A DNA stretch of 64,000 bases from Leptolyngbya boryana PCC 6306 (lineage in GTDB: Bacteria > Cyanobacteriota > Cyanobacteriia > Leptolyngbyales > Leptolyngbyaceae): contig NZ_KB731324.1 of NCBI RefSeq assembly GCF_000353285.1, positions 2,064,577 through 2,128,576 of the forward strand, in the 5' to 3' direction. Every line of letters starts with the position of its first letter. Position 1 is the stretch's first letter. Both the position numbers and the translations under genes were made by a program. Of the stretch, positions 47,337 to 57,300 are shown piece by piece. Under the pieces are notes generated by a model. It did no database searches. It saw only the letters and a program-made list of their open reading frames with translations, and was not told where the DNA came from.

Positions 47337-47777
47337 ATGAACACTGAAACCTCGTCAGACCTCAAACCGATTCGTTGCCTAGATGACGCGATCGAACGCT
47401 GTCAAGTCTTGGGAATGCGTCTGAGCCGCCAGCGCCGCTTCATTCTGGAATTGCTGTGGCACGACCAAGAACATTTGTCAGCACGCGAGATTTACGATCG
47501 TTTAAATCGGCAAGGCAAAGACATTGGGCATACCTCGGTGTATCAGAACCTAGAAGCTCTCTCTGAGCAAGGCATCATCGAATGTATTGAGCGCTCTGAT
47601 GGCAGACTCTACGGAAATATTAGCGATGCTCACAGTCATGTGAACTGTATTGACACTCAGCAAATTCTCGACGTTCACATCCAGCTTCCAGAAGAAATTA
47701 TTCAACAAGTCGAAGCGCAGACGGGTGTGAGAATCACGGAATATCACATCGATTTCTATGGTTATCGAGCGAATTAA
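47337..47777 (+). CDS. Fur-family transcriptional regulator, PerR-like
   Basis: This 146-aa protein has the winged-helix part MRLSRQRRFILELLWHDQEH ... SAREIYDRLNRQGKDIGHTSVYQNLEALSEQG and the dimer part with HSHVNCIDTQQI and VRITEYHIDFYG. The two CxxC motifs that hold structural zinc in most Fur proteins are absent; only one Cys of that region remains. The His/Asp set for the regulatory metal site appears to be kept (HSHVNC, HIDFYG). It most resembles the PerR-type (FurC/slr1738) group of cyanobacteria, which controls peroxide defence. Confidence 0.85.
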   Translation: MNTETSSDLKPIRCLDDAIERCQVLGMRLSRQRRFILELLWHDQEHLSAREIYDRLNRQGKDIGHTSVYQNLEALSEQGIIECIERSDGRLYGNISDAHSHVNCIDTQQILDVHIQLPEEIIQQVEAQTGVRITEYHIDFYGYRAN

Positions 47778-48068
47778 GCTGTATCGCAATAGAGCGATCT
47801 TTTATACGTAACCTGTTGCGTCTTTCGGAGTGCAGATCGAGAGATTCGTGTTTCAATGAAGCAAAACTCGGCTTTCTCAAAGTATCCGCATCAATGCTTA
47901 CAAAACTTGATGTTTTGTGAGTACTGTTTTGCGAGATTATTCCCGGAAACCGTGATCCCCCTGCGGATCACGTAAAAGCATTTAATGTCGAGGGTTCCAT
48001 CGGCAAAATCGCTTGTAAAATAGCCGAGACTCTGAACTTCCGCTTGATATACGGTTTCGCAGCGATAA

Positions 48069-50126
48069 ATGGCTAGAAAACTCCCAACCCAATGGCTTCG
48101 GGCATTCCAGAAGCCGAAAGCTGACATTGAGCATCCACCTGCCCCGATCGAGAATTACCAGCACCAGCCTTACAGTGACCATTCTCCAGTCTTGCTGGAA
48201 GATGATCTTGATGCCGAAGCGTTGCCTGAGCCGGAAACCGAGAAGTCGTCTCGTCCGGTTCAGCATCGGGTTGCCAAGTTAGGACATCGCGCCGCTAGCA
48301 CTGCGTCCTCCGCAACTCAGGTCACTGCACGTCGCTTGGGCAAGTTTGCGAAAGCTTGGAGATGGCAACTGATCTGGTTAGGGATTTTTGGCGTGTTTGG
48401 TGGGACTGGTGCGATCGCGCTTCATTGGCTATCGAGCGCTCCGCCTGCGGTGGACTGTCAGCAAGTCACAGCGCAATCTCTAGAAGCGGAGCAGCTATTT
48501 TGCGCTCAGCAAGCCGCTCAGACTGGAAATGCGGATCAGATTCTTGCGTCGATCAATTTGGTCAAGGGTTGGACGACAGAACATCCTTTGTATGGGCAAT
48601 CTCGACCGCTGCTGCAAGATTGGTCGAATGCGGTGTTGATTTTGGCTCGCGATCGCGTTGCTCAGCGAGACATCAAAGGGGCTGTGAATCTTGCTAGTCA
48701 GATTCCTCAAAGCAGTCCTGTTTATAAAGATGCTCAAGCCGCGATCGATCGTTGGCAAGCAGAATATCGTCGCGGCGAAGCCATTTACGCCAAGATCCTG
48801 GAAGCCCTGAAGAAACGAGCTTGGGAGAGCGCCTCACAACAAATGGCGCAGTTGGCACTGGTCAATGATCCCGGTTGGCAAGAGCGCTTAGGCGAAGTTC
48901 GAGAACGATCGAATCAAGAGAAAAAAGCCTGGAAATTCCTGCAAGATGCGCGGAATTTTGCGAAAGCGAATCCGCCTGCTCAATTAGGACAAGCGATCGC
49001 GATGACGGATGGGATCGATCGCAACACTTTTATTTGGACTTTGCAGGCGAATCAGGAAGTTCTGCGCTGGCGGAATACGATCATTGGATTAGCGATCGCG
49101 CAGTTTGATCAGCAAAATATTCCCGCTGCTGTCGCGCTGGTCAATTCGATTCCGACTAGCGTTCAGTTGACGACTGCAAACCAGGATTTGATTCGATTAG
49201 TCCGCGCCAGAGAAATCGAAACGGTTGATAACTATAGAGCGCCTGGATTAGAGCGAATTGTGCCGCTGATCATGGCAACTCAGATGGTCAAACAGATTGA
49301 CGCTCAAAGTCCGTTTGCCAATCGCGCTAAAACTTTGATTCCCAGGTTGGAGCAAAAAGTACAAGACCTGACGCAGTTGAATCTGGCGAGTTCTGTTGCA
49401 AACTTACAACAGATTCCCATGCTGCATTTTGCGATCGCTCAAGCGAGTACCATTTCGCCGAAACGTCCCGGACGGCTCCATGCTCAAACCCTGGTCGCAC
49501 AGTGGCAAAAAGAGTTGGAATCCATGCAGGATCGTCCCTTGCTCGACCGCGCAAAACAAGTGGCAAAATCGGGGAGTCTTGGCAATTTGAAATCTGCCGT
49601 GGCAATGGCAACGTTGGTGAAGCCGAAGCGGAGTTTGCGGATTGAGGCACAAACTGATATCGCCAATTGGAGCAATCAAATTCAAATCATCGAAGATCGT
49701 CCGATCTTGAACAATGCAAGAGCGATCGCGAGTGCTGGACAGCTTGGGCGCGCCATCGAGGTTGCAGGTAGTATTCGACCGGGACGGGCACTATACGCGG
49801 AAGCACAAGGGTTGATTGGCGAGTGGGTTTATCAGATTCAGATTGCAGAAGATCGATCAATTCTGGCTCAAGCAAATCGCTTGGCAAGCCAGGGATATCT
49901 GACACGCGCGATCGATGTGGCTTCAGGAATTGGATCGGGTCGCCCCTTATTTGGTGAGGCACGAGGTGCGATCGCGCAATGGGCAGCAGAACGGGCAGCG
50001 ATTTGGCGACAACGAGAGGAAGAGTCTCAATCTGTTCCCAGTGATGAAGATCCAGAGCAGAGTTCAGGGTTTGAGTCGCCGATACCTGACCCGACCCCAC
50101 CCGCTTCAGAACCGACTCCGCCCTAA
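48069..50126 (+). CDS. Membrane protein with tandem ~52-aa repeats
   Basis: This 685-aa protein has a basic cytoplasmic N-terminus, one span (LIWLGIFGVFGGTGAIALHW, about 101-120) and a long helical domain. The C-terminal part has three clear repeats at about 486-538, 540-591 and 593-645 of the form EDRPILNNARAIAS.GQLGRA, then AEAQGLIGEW and QIQI. More degenerate units lie before. The tail is Pro/Glu/Ser-rich. It resembles the 288-aa protein at 37177. No enzyme motif is present; a structural or tethering role is a guess. The start could also be a nearby upstream codon. Confidence 0.7.
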   Translation: MARKLPTQWLRAFQKPKADIEHPPAPIENYQHQPYSDHSPVLLEDDLDAEALPEPETEKSSRPVQHRVAKLGHRAASTASSATQVTARRLGKFAKAWRWQLIWLGIFGVFGGTGAIALHWLSSAPPAVDCQQVTAQSLEAEQLFCAQQAAQTGNADQILASINLVKGWTTEHPLYGQSRPLLQDWSNAVLILARDRVAQRDIKGAVNLASQIPQSSPVYKDAQAAIDRWQAEYRRGEAIYAKILEALKKRAWESASQQMAQLALVNDPGWQERLGEVRERSNQEKKAWKFLQDARNFAKANPPAQLGQAIAMTDGIDRNTFIWTLQANQEVLRWRNTIIGLAIAQFDQQNIPAAVALVNSIPTSVQLTTANQDLIRLVRAREIETVDNYRAPGLERIVPLIMATQMVKQIDAQSPFANRAKTLIPRLEQKVQDLTQLNLASSVANLQQIPMLHFAIAQASTISPKRPGRLHAQTLVAQWQKELESMQDRPLLDRAKQVAKSGSLGNLKSAVAMATLVKPKRSLRIEAQTDIANWSNQIQIIEDRPILNNARAIASAGQLGRAIEVAGSIRPGRALYAEAQGLIGEWVYQIQIAEDRSILAQANRLASQGYLTRAIDVASGIGSGRPLFGEARGAIAQWAAERAAIWRQREEESQSVPSDEDPEQSSGFESPIPDPTPPASEPTPP

Positions 50127-50175
50127 AACTGCGGTAGATTAGAGTTCTCTCTTAAAAAGAGCTTTATATGAAGCG

Positions 50176-50208
50176 AGCAGTCAGAGTTTTTAAAGAACTT
50201 TGACTGCT
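50176..50208. terminator. Hairpin, possible terminator
   Basis: A 13-bp stem with one G-T pair (AGCAGTCAGAGTT with AACTTTGACTGCT) has a 7-nt loop. It lies 50 bp after the repeat-protein stop and has no strong T-run. Confidence 0.5.
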
Positions 50209-50375
50209 GGTTAGGCATTCCTGACCTAGGTGTTCTTGCGCTTTGGGAGTGGGAGTTTGTTGGGATGCGAACCTATTCAACATATTTCACCCAACCATTC
50301 GCCTAATTCTATATTGCAAATCTTGTATTTGAAGTTTTTAGGATGTTTAATCGATAGAAATGCGCTGGCAAATGG

Positions 50376-52034
50376 ATGAGTAGTTTAAGTGGAATAGCGC
50401 GACTAATGCTTGTGGAGCAAGATCCGGTGTTTCGATCGGGGTTGCTCAACTGTTTGAGTCGGTTTGCAGAATTTCGAGTCGTTGCAGAAGCAGAAACCAT
50501 TCCAACGGCATGGCGCAACCTGACGGAACTGGCACGAGACGAATTAGATGCCGTTTTAATTGGAATTGGGGGCGAATTTGCTCAACAGGTGAAAGCCCAG
50601 TATCCGGATTTGCCTGTTTTAGTGATTGAGCCGTTAGCCGAACGGGAGCTACTCGCGGCGTTTCAGGCAGGCATTGAAGGGTATTGTCCCAAGGGAAGCT
50701 CAATTTCTGAATTTGTTGCTGCCGTTCGACAGATCACAACGGGGCAAAATTATTGGCGATCGCAAGTCTTAGATCAGATTCGACTTGTCAGTTCACGGTC
50801 GCAGTCAGTCAGTATTTTGAAAGTGATTCGGCAAAATTGGCGATTGTCAGGGTTAGGGCAGATTGAAGCTGCCTTGAATGAGATTAACGCTCAGCTCAAA
50901 TCGACCTCCCTGTCTAACCTCGATCGCGCTTTTTTAGCTGGACGAAGACGAGAGTTAAAAGCGGCGCAGTGGTTAATTCAGAAAACACTTCCGGCTGAGG
51001 AGATTGCACCGACCCCGCGCACGATTGTGCCGGTCGAGTCATCGCTTACTGTGTCTGCACAGGAGATCGAACCTGTTCTAGAAATGCCGCGCCCGAAGGC
51101 ATGGCAGGGGGAATTGTGCGATCGCATTGCAGCAAAACTTCAATCAAATTTAGAAAATTTAACCGACATACCCCTAGAAATTGACATTCTCAAATTAGAA
51201 AAGAAACGGGAATTATTTTTTATCATCCTGCGGCAATTTGAAGATTTGCTGGACGAATTGAGATTTTCGCAACTTTTGCCCGACCAATTTGCGGCAAAGC
51301 AATCGCATATTTTGCGCGATTTGTGGCAAGCCATTGTGATGCAATTCTTCGGGCGTTATTCCACAATTCGAGTGAAGAATCGCGACTTTGAAATTGTTGC
51401 GACTTTACTTGAAGAAGGCAATACGGTTCAAACTGAAATTCTGGATAAAATTCCCTTGGTTCAGGAGATTTTTGAGCATTTATTGTTTGAAACGCCGCTG
51501 ATTGTCGATCAAATGCAACATGAAATCGGCACGATCGAAGCGCGCGATCGCGCCCTTGATCTTCTAGAAAATCTGATCATTCAGCTTGCAAATGCGACGA
51601 TTCAGCCTTTATTGAATCGGTTTGCTACCTTAGAAGCAATTAAACAAGGCTTCTACGATCGCCGACTTTTATCCACTCGTGAAATCGAGCGATTTAGAAA
51701 TGATTTATCCTGGCGAGTGCGATCAGAGCGATTATTTTCTGAGCCAAAAGCCATTTTTGAAAGTCGATATCGGCTGTTTGTCTTAGAAGAGTATGGGATT
51801 AATCGCATCGTGATTTATTCGCCTAGAACTGAAGAATTAGCAGAGCTTTCTGGTCTACAACTTGCAGTCACTCTCGCCCTAGAAACGCGAGATGCAATTT
51901 CACCCCGATTGAGGAGTGTAATTGCATTTTTAGGCAGTGGAATTGTCTATGTTTTAACCGAAGTGATTGGACGTGGGATTGGGCTAATTGGTCGGGGAAT
52001 CCTCAAAGGGATTGGTAAATCAGTTCGTGGCTAG
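50376..52034 (+). CDS. DUF3685 protein with an N-terminal pseudo-receiver
   Basis: This 552-aa protein begins with a receiver-like domain (about 8-125: LMLVEQDPVFRSGLLNCL, LPVLVIEPLAE, YCPKGSSISEFV). The phospho-acceptor Asp is replaced: the strand reads LDAVLIGIGGEF with Gly63 where Asp is expected, while Lys106 is kept, so phosphorylation is unlikely. The rest (about 150-552) is the helical DUF3685 domain found in cyanobacteria and some plastid proteins, ending in a hydrophobic VYVLTEVIGRGIGLIGRGIL, possibly membrane-bound. The function of DUF3685 is not established. Confidence 0.8.
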   Translation: MSSLSGIARLMLVEQDPVFRSGLLNCLSRFAEFRVVAEAETIPTAWRNLTELARDELDAVLIGIGGEFAQQVKAQYPDLPVLVIEPLAERELLAAFQAGIEGYCPKGSSISEFVAAVRQITTGQNYWRSQVLDQIRLVSSRSQSVSILKVIRQNWRLSGLGQIEAALNEINAQLKSTSLSNLDRAFLAGRRRELKAAQWLIQKTLPAEEIAPTPRTIVPVESSLTVSAQEIEPVLEMPRPKAWQGELCDRIAAKLQSNLENLTDIPLEIDILKLEKKRELFFIILRQFEDLLDELRFSQLLPDQFAAKQSHILRDLWQAIVMQFFGRYSTIRVKNRDFEIVATLLEEGNTVQTEILDKIPLVQEIFEHLLFETPLIVDQMQHEIGTIEARDRALDLLENLIIQLANATIQPLLNRFATLEAIKQGFYDRRLLSTREIERFRNDLSWRVRSERLFSEPKAIFESRYRLFVLEEYGINRIVIYSPRTEELAELSGLQLAVTLALETRDAISPRLRSVIAFLGSGIVYVLTEVIGRGIGLIGRGILKGIGKSVRG

Positions 52035-52197
52035 CAAACGCAACGACCAACAGGCACAATAATATCGGTTAAACCTGCCAAAGGTCTTGAATTTCAGCCC
52101 CGAATCTGCAACATTTTCAGGTAGAGAGATTAGACTAAACTTGCAACCTCTATTTTGAAAAAGTCATCGATAATTTGGCTCGGCGGGAGCACAACAT

Positions 52198-53007
52198 ATG
52201 ATTGAGATTACTGGTGCATTGTGTCTTATTGTTTTGGGTTACATCATAGGTTCTATCCGCATCGTTGAACAAGGCGATCAAGCGATCGTGCAACGTCTCG
52301 GGCAATATAAGCGCATCCTCAATCCAGGACTCAATTTTGTGATCCCGTTGTTGGATACGGTGTTAGTCGAGACGATTCGGGAGCAGTTGTTAGATATTGA
52401 ACCGCAACGGGCTTTTACGAAAGATAATGTGCCGATCGAAGTCGATGCGATCGTGTCTTGGCAGATTCTCGATTTGAGAAAGGCTTATTACGCTGTCGAA
52501 GATCTCGAAGAGTCGCTGAAACAGATTGTGATTTCGACGTTGAGAAATGAAGTGGGGCAATTGACTTTAGAGGAATCTTTCTCATCGGCGAGCAAGATTA
52601 ATCAGGCTTTGTTACGTCAACTCGATAAGTCCACGGCTAACTGGGGCGTAAAGGTGATTCGCGTGGAGGTGCAAGAGTTTATGATTTCTCAAGCGCTGCG
52701 AGATTCACTTGAGAAAGAGCGGGCAGCGCGAAGTGAGAAGCAGGCAGAACTGACTCGAACAGAAGGAACGGTGAAGTCGATTCAGCAGCTTTCAGCAGCC
52801 TTGGAAGGACAGAATGCGGATGTGTTGCGCTACTTGGTTGCGAAGGATTACGTCGATGCAAACCGCGAACTGGGTAAGAGTGAGAATTCCAAGATTGTCT
52901 TCCTTGACCCGCGAGCACTCAATGAAGCAGTGACAGATTTGATGGGACATACGGGCGTAATTGACGCGCGCAATCGCGGGAATATCGATGGGGATATTGA
53001 TACTTAA
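52198..53007 (+). CDS. SPFH/Band 7 (paraslipin-type) protein
   Basis: This 269-aa membrane protein has an N-terminal span (LCLIVLGYIIGSIRIVEQG) and an SPFH domain: GDQAIVQRLGQYKRILNPGL, then FTKDNVPIEVDAIVSWQILD, LKQIVISTLRNEVGQ and ISQALRDSLEKERAARSE. A C-terminal helix continues to about residue 250. SPFH proteins form oligomeric rings in membrane microdomains and often modulate membrane proteases such as FtsH. No NfeD-type partner gene is beside it. The ATG at 52198 is used. Confidence 0.92.
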   Translation: MIEITGALCLIVLGYIIGSIRIVEQGDQAIVQRLGQYKRILNPGLNFVIPLLDTVLVETIREQLLDIEPQRAFTKDNVPIEVDAIVSWQILDLRKAYYAVEDLEESLKQIVISTLRNEVGQLTLEESFSSASKINQALLRQLDKSTANWGVKVIRVEVQEFMISQALRDSLEKERAARSEKQAELTRTEGTVKSIQQLSAALEGQNADVLRYLVAKDYVDANRELGKSENSKIVFLDPRALNEAVTDLMGHTGVIDARNRGNIDGDIDT

Positions 53008-53036
53008 TGGTGTGAAGACGAGATTTGGAATTTGGA

Positions 53037-53060
53037 GGGAGGCAATTGCCTCCCTTTTTT
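53037..53060 (+). terminator. Rho-independent terminator
   Basis: GGGAGGCAATTGCCTCCC is an 18-bp palindrome followed directly by T6. It ends the SPFH transcript before the convergent folP gene. Confidence 0.85.
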
Positions 53061-53069
53061 AGCGGCTTT

Positions 53070-53900
53070 TTAGCGCCAGATCGCATCTGCAACGCGGCAG
53101 GCATCTCTGAGTTCGGCGACATCGTGAACGCGAACCATATCGGCTCCATTGGCGATCGCGCTGACACAAGCGGCGGCAGTTCCCCACACTCGTTTCTGAG
53201 GATCAGGTTGGTCAAGAATATGACCAATGAAGCTTTTTCGCGATGCACCGAAGAGAATCGGGCAATTCAAGGATTGCAACGCTTTGAGATTGCGGATGAT
53301 GTCTAAGTTTTGATCGAACTGCTTGGCAAATCCAATGCCTGGATCAATGATGATCTGGGTGATGCCATGGGCGATCGCGCTTTCAATTCGCGTGTTCAGG
53401 AATTCATAAATCTCTGGCATCAGATCTTGATACTCGGTCAGCGATTGCATGGTTTTGGGAGTTCCTCGCATATGCATCAAAACGATCGGAACGCCTAATT
53501 TGCCGACAGTTGAGAGCATTTCTGAATCGAACACGGCTCCAGAAATATCATTGATCAAGTCGGCTCCTGCCGCGATCGCATGTTTCGCAACGACAGCACG
53601 AGTTGTATCGACTGAAATCGGGATTTCAAAATTCTGCCGAATTGCCTCGATGATCGGAATGACGCGATCGAGTTCGGCTTGAAGTGAAATTTCTTCGGCA
53701 TTCGGGCGAGTAGACTGTCCACCGATATCGAGAATATCTGCACCGTTTTGAATCATGTGATCGGCTTGAGCGATCGCGCTTTCCAACGTGTTGAACTGTC
53801 CGCCATCACTAAAACTATCGGGTGTGACGTTCAAAATCCCCATGATGTAGGTTTTCTGTCCCCAATTAAAAGTCGATCGCCCTAGATTCCAAGCTTGCAT
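53070..53900 (-). CDS. folP: Dihydropteroate synthase
   Basis: FolP joins p-aminobenzoate and the pterin pyrophosphate to make dihydropteroate, the step blocked by sulfonamides. Conserved motifs are IMGILNVTPDSFSDGG, ADILDIGGQSTRPNAEEIS, VSVDTTRAVVAKHAI, GADLINDISGAV, GVPIVLMHMRGTP and IDPGIGFAKQF. The 276-aa length is normal. The gene is divergent from the PsaK-like gene. Confidence 0.96.
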   Translation of the reverse strand: MQAWNLGRSTFNWGQKTYIMGILNVTPDSFSDGGQFNTLESAIAQADHMIQNGADILDIGGQSTRPNAEEISLQAELDRVIPIIEAIRQNFEIPISVDTTRAVVAKHAIAAGADLINDISGAVFDSEMLSTVGKLGVPIVLMHMRGTPKTMQSLTEYQDLMPEIYEFLNTRIESAIAHGITQIIIDPGIGFAKQFDQNLDIIRNLKALQSLNCPILFGASRKSFIGHILDQPDPQKRVWGTAAACVSAIANGADMVRVHDVAELRDACRVADAIWR

Positions 53901-54031
53901 ATCGAGTCGATTGAATCATTGCCTTAAAATTATCCGTCTTTGTGCAGAACTCAGACCCCGCATTCAGAAAGAGGTTCGCTTGGGAGAGCGCACTCATCAT
54001 AGGTGCATCCCATCTATGGAGTTACTGTACT

Positions 54032-54286
54032 ATGTTTGAATTGCCTCCTTCTGGTGAACTGTGGAACTGGCAAGGTACGCCGTTTATTGTCGGTGCTTGT
54101 TTGCTCGTTCTATTAATCGGTTCGCGGACTATCAAACACCCTCATACGGGTGCAAAGATGCCGCTGCCATTTTCTAAATCTTTATTCAATAACATTAGTG
54201 TTGCTGGTTTTCTCGCTTGTATGAGTTTCGGGCATATTTTGGGCTTTCTCCTAACTCTAGGCTTTGCGAATACCGCATTAAGATAG
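54032..54286 (+). CDS. PsaK-like photosystem I subunit, divergent
   Basis: The product has two membrane spans: [17 protein letters not shown] and [20 protein letters not shown], joined by a short polar loop ([14 protein letters not shown]). The end, [12 protein letters not shown]...LGFANTALR, lines up with the PsaK C-terminus (LATTSFGHLLG...LGLSNAG). PsaK sits at the rim of photosystem I. The ATG at 54032 gives 84 aa, near the normal size. The frame also extends upstream to 53942, which could encode an extra leader. The first half is only weakly PsaK-like. Confidence 0.55.
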   Translation: MFELPPSGELWNWQGTPFIVGACLLVLLIGSRTIKHPHTGAKMPLPFSKSLFNNISVAGFLACMSFGHILGFLLTLGFANTALR

Positions 54287-54298
54287 ACAACCAAGTAA

Positions 54299-54328
54299 AA
54301 ACTCCGAGTCTTAAACCGCTCGGAGTTT
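54299..54328. terminator. Hairpin terminator
   Basis: A 10-bp stem AAACTCCGAG/CTCGGAGTTT with a 10-nt loop lies between the PsaK-like gene and the convergent hybrid kinase gene. The A and T arms make it usable from both sides. Confidence 0.7.
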
Positions 54329-54347
54329 AAGCCGTATCAGCGCGAAT

Positions 54348-57300
54348 CTATTTGAGCAGAGTGATGATCTCATGAATCACCTGACTCGGTTCAATGGGTT
54401 TAGCTAAGTGTCGCTGAAATCCGGCGGCTAAGATTTGATGCTGATTGGTTTCTCCTGCATAAGCCGTTAACGCGATCGCAGGCACATCACTCTGCTGCCG
54501 AACTCGCTGGATCAACTCATACCCATCGAGATCCGGCATGGCAATATCGCTGATGACTAAATCTGGCGAGAATTCAGACAACTTTTCTAGCGCCAGTTTT
54601 GCACATTGAACCCCTTGTACAATTGCGCCTGCGGCTTCGAGCACAAAGACTAAGAAATCCAGATTATCTGGTTCGTCATCGATCGCTAAAATTTTCACCC
54701 CTAGAAGATCCTGGGATACTTCAGATCCGCGCTCAGGTTGATCAAGTTGAGTTTGAATCATGGCAATCGGCAATCTGACGGTGAAGGTGGCACCTTGATT
54801 TTCTCCTAAACTTTCCGCAGAGATCGTTCCCCCATGCAGTTCGACGAGATGACGTGCGATCGCAAGTCCTAACCCTAACCCGCCAAACTGCCGAGTTGTC
54901 GAAGAATCGGCTTGACGGAAGCGCTCGAAAATATACGGTAACACTTCAGCCCGAATGCCTTTGCCCGAATCGCGAATCTGAATCTGAGCTTCCGTCTCAG
55001 CCTGCGAGAGCGTGACTTCAACGCGTCCTGAAACCGGCGTAAATTTCACAGCATTCGATAGCAAGTTCCAAAAGACCTGCTGCAATCGGTTGGCATCCCC
55101 TCGAACTGAGCCAAGCAGTGGATCAACCGTGAGCAAAAGCTCGATCGCCTTCGATTCTGCGGCTAAGCGAACCGTTTCGACTGCGGCTGTCACCGTTTCG
55201 GCAAGATTGATCCAATCGCCGTTGAGGACAACCTTTCCTTGCAAAATCCGAGAGACATCCAGCAAATCTTCGATCAATTGAGCTTGCAACACTGCATTGC
55301 GCTCGATCGTGTCGAGCGCTTGGGGCACTCGTTCTGGGGGACATTTCCCGCCTTTGAGCATTTTCACCCAGCCGAGGATCGGATTGAGGGGCGTTCTCAA
55401 CTCGTGCGAGAGAACCGCGAGAAATTCATCTTTGATCCGATTCGCTTGTTCGGCTTGTTCGCGCAGCAGCTTTTCTCGATCGAGCAGTTCTTGTCGTTCC
55501 GCTTCACGGCGTTTGACTTCGGTGACATTGAGCAATGTGCCAACCCACCGGATCGGATTGCCGACGGAATCCGTAAAAACTTTACCGCGACAAGCAACCC
55601 ACCGCTCAATCCCATCCGAGAACCCAATGACTCGGTACTCGATCACCTCATCGCCTGAGCTTTGTCGAGCGAGTACGGCTTGGACAAATTGATTGACGCG
55701 ATCGCGATCATCGGGATGCATTCCAGCTTGCACCGTGTCGAAGGTAATTTCGTCCTCGCCGGTTGTTGCGAACATTGCCTTACAGCCGTCATTCCAAATG
55801 ATCCGTCCGGTCACGAGATTAAAATCCCAAGTCCCGAGTTCTGCCGACTCGATCGCCAGTCGTAATCGCTCTTCCGTCTCTTGTAATGTCGCTTCGATTT
55901 GTTTGCGCTCGGTAATGTCAGAGAGCGCGCCTGGAAACGAAATGGGCGTTCCGTCTGCGTCATATTCGACCCGTCCTCGTGCTGTGACCCAACGCTCTGA
56001 CCCATCGGCTGAGCGCACTCGATATTCTGTGAGATAGTCTTCTCGGGTCTCGATCGCAGTCTGAATCGCGGTTGCAACCGACTCGTGATCGTCTGGGTGT
56101 ATGGCATTTAAGAAAATTTCGAGCGGTAATCCCCGCATTGCAGTTTCAGGATCAACCCCCAATAACTGCGCCAATGCAGCGTCCACTGAGATGACATTTT
56201 CCTGCATTCGCCAGCGCCAGGTATAAATCGATCCGGCAGCGAGCGCTGAAGACAGAAGCGAGTCTGCTTCTCTTAATTCGGCTTCGGTTTGCTTGAGTTG
56301 AGACAGATCGATCGCAAAGAAAAACCCACTTTGAGACGCTTGATCAAATTTGCCGCCCCCTAGCAAAATTGGAACCCGATGCCCATTTTTGTGAATGTAT
56401 TCTTTCTCAAATGCTGTGCAATAACCTCGCGTCATAATTTCTTCAACGGCTTCGGCATCTCGCTTTTCCCATTCAGGTGGGGTCAGCGATTTCCAAGTCA
56501 GGAGTCCGGCTTCAAGTTCGGCGCGGGTATAGCCAATGAGATCCAGCAGTGCATCATTCCCGTCCGTTAAGCCCCCGTCTTTTGTCCAAATGCCGATCGG
56601 AATAATATTGCACTCAAACAAGCTGCGAAATCGGACTTCGCTTTCAAGTAGGGCTTGCTGCGTTTGTTTGCGCTCGGTAATATCCGACACAAACACAGAT
56701 ATGCCCGTGGCTGAAGGGGAAACCCGATTCAGAAACCAACGATTCCAGGTGGAGTAGAAGCATTCAAACTCGATCGTTTTTTGCTCAGCCAGACTCCGAC
56801 AATATTCGGTATAAATCGGGGTGTGAATCGCTTCGGGAAATACCTCCCAAATGCAATGACCCACTAATTCCGCTTCAGACTTGAGAAACAATCGGGTTGC
56901 CGCAGCATTGACATAAACATAGTTCCATTCTCGATCGAGCACAATGAATGCATCGGTGATGCTTTGCAAAACTGTTTCAGCTCGTGTTTTTTCGGCTTCT
57001 GCTGCTTCGCGCAGGAGGCGTTCTCGCTCAGCGACTTCCTGCTGCATTTTTGCATTAATTTTCTCTTGGGTAATGTCTCGAACTTCGATCACGGTTCCGA
57101 TCGTTTGACCGGCTTCTCGAATGGGACTGGCTGTATAAGCAACCGGATAAAAATGTCCATCCCGATGAACAAAGACTTCTTCGCCTTGCTCTTGGTTGTT
57201 TTGCGGAAAGACTTGATCGATCGGGCATTCACATAATGGGTAAGGGCTACCATCCGGGCGAGTATGGTGAATCGCATCATGTAAAGCCCGCCCCTGAAGC

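Noticed and set aside
53942-54031. Upstream extension of the PsaK-like frame
   Set aside because: The 30 added residues do not look like a signal or PsaK leader, and the ATG at 54032 gives the normal size; kept only as a possibility.
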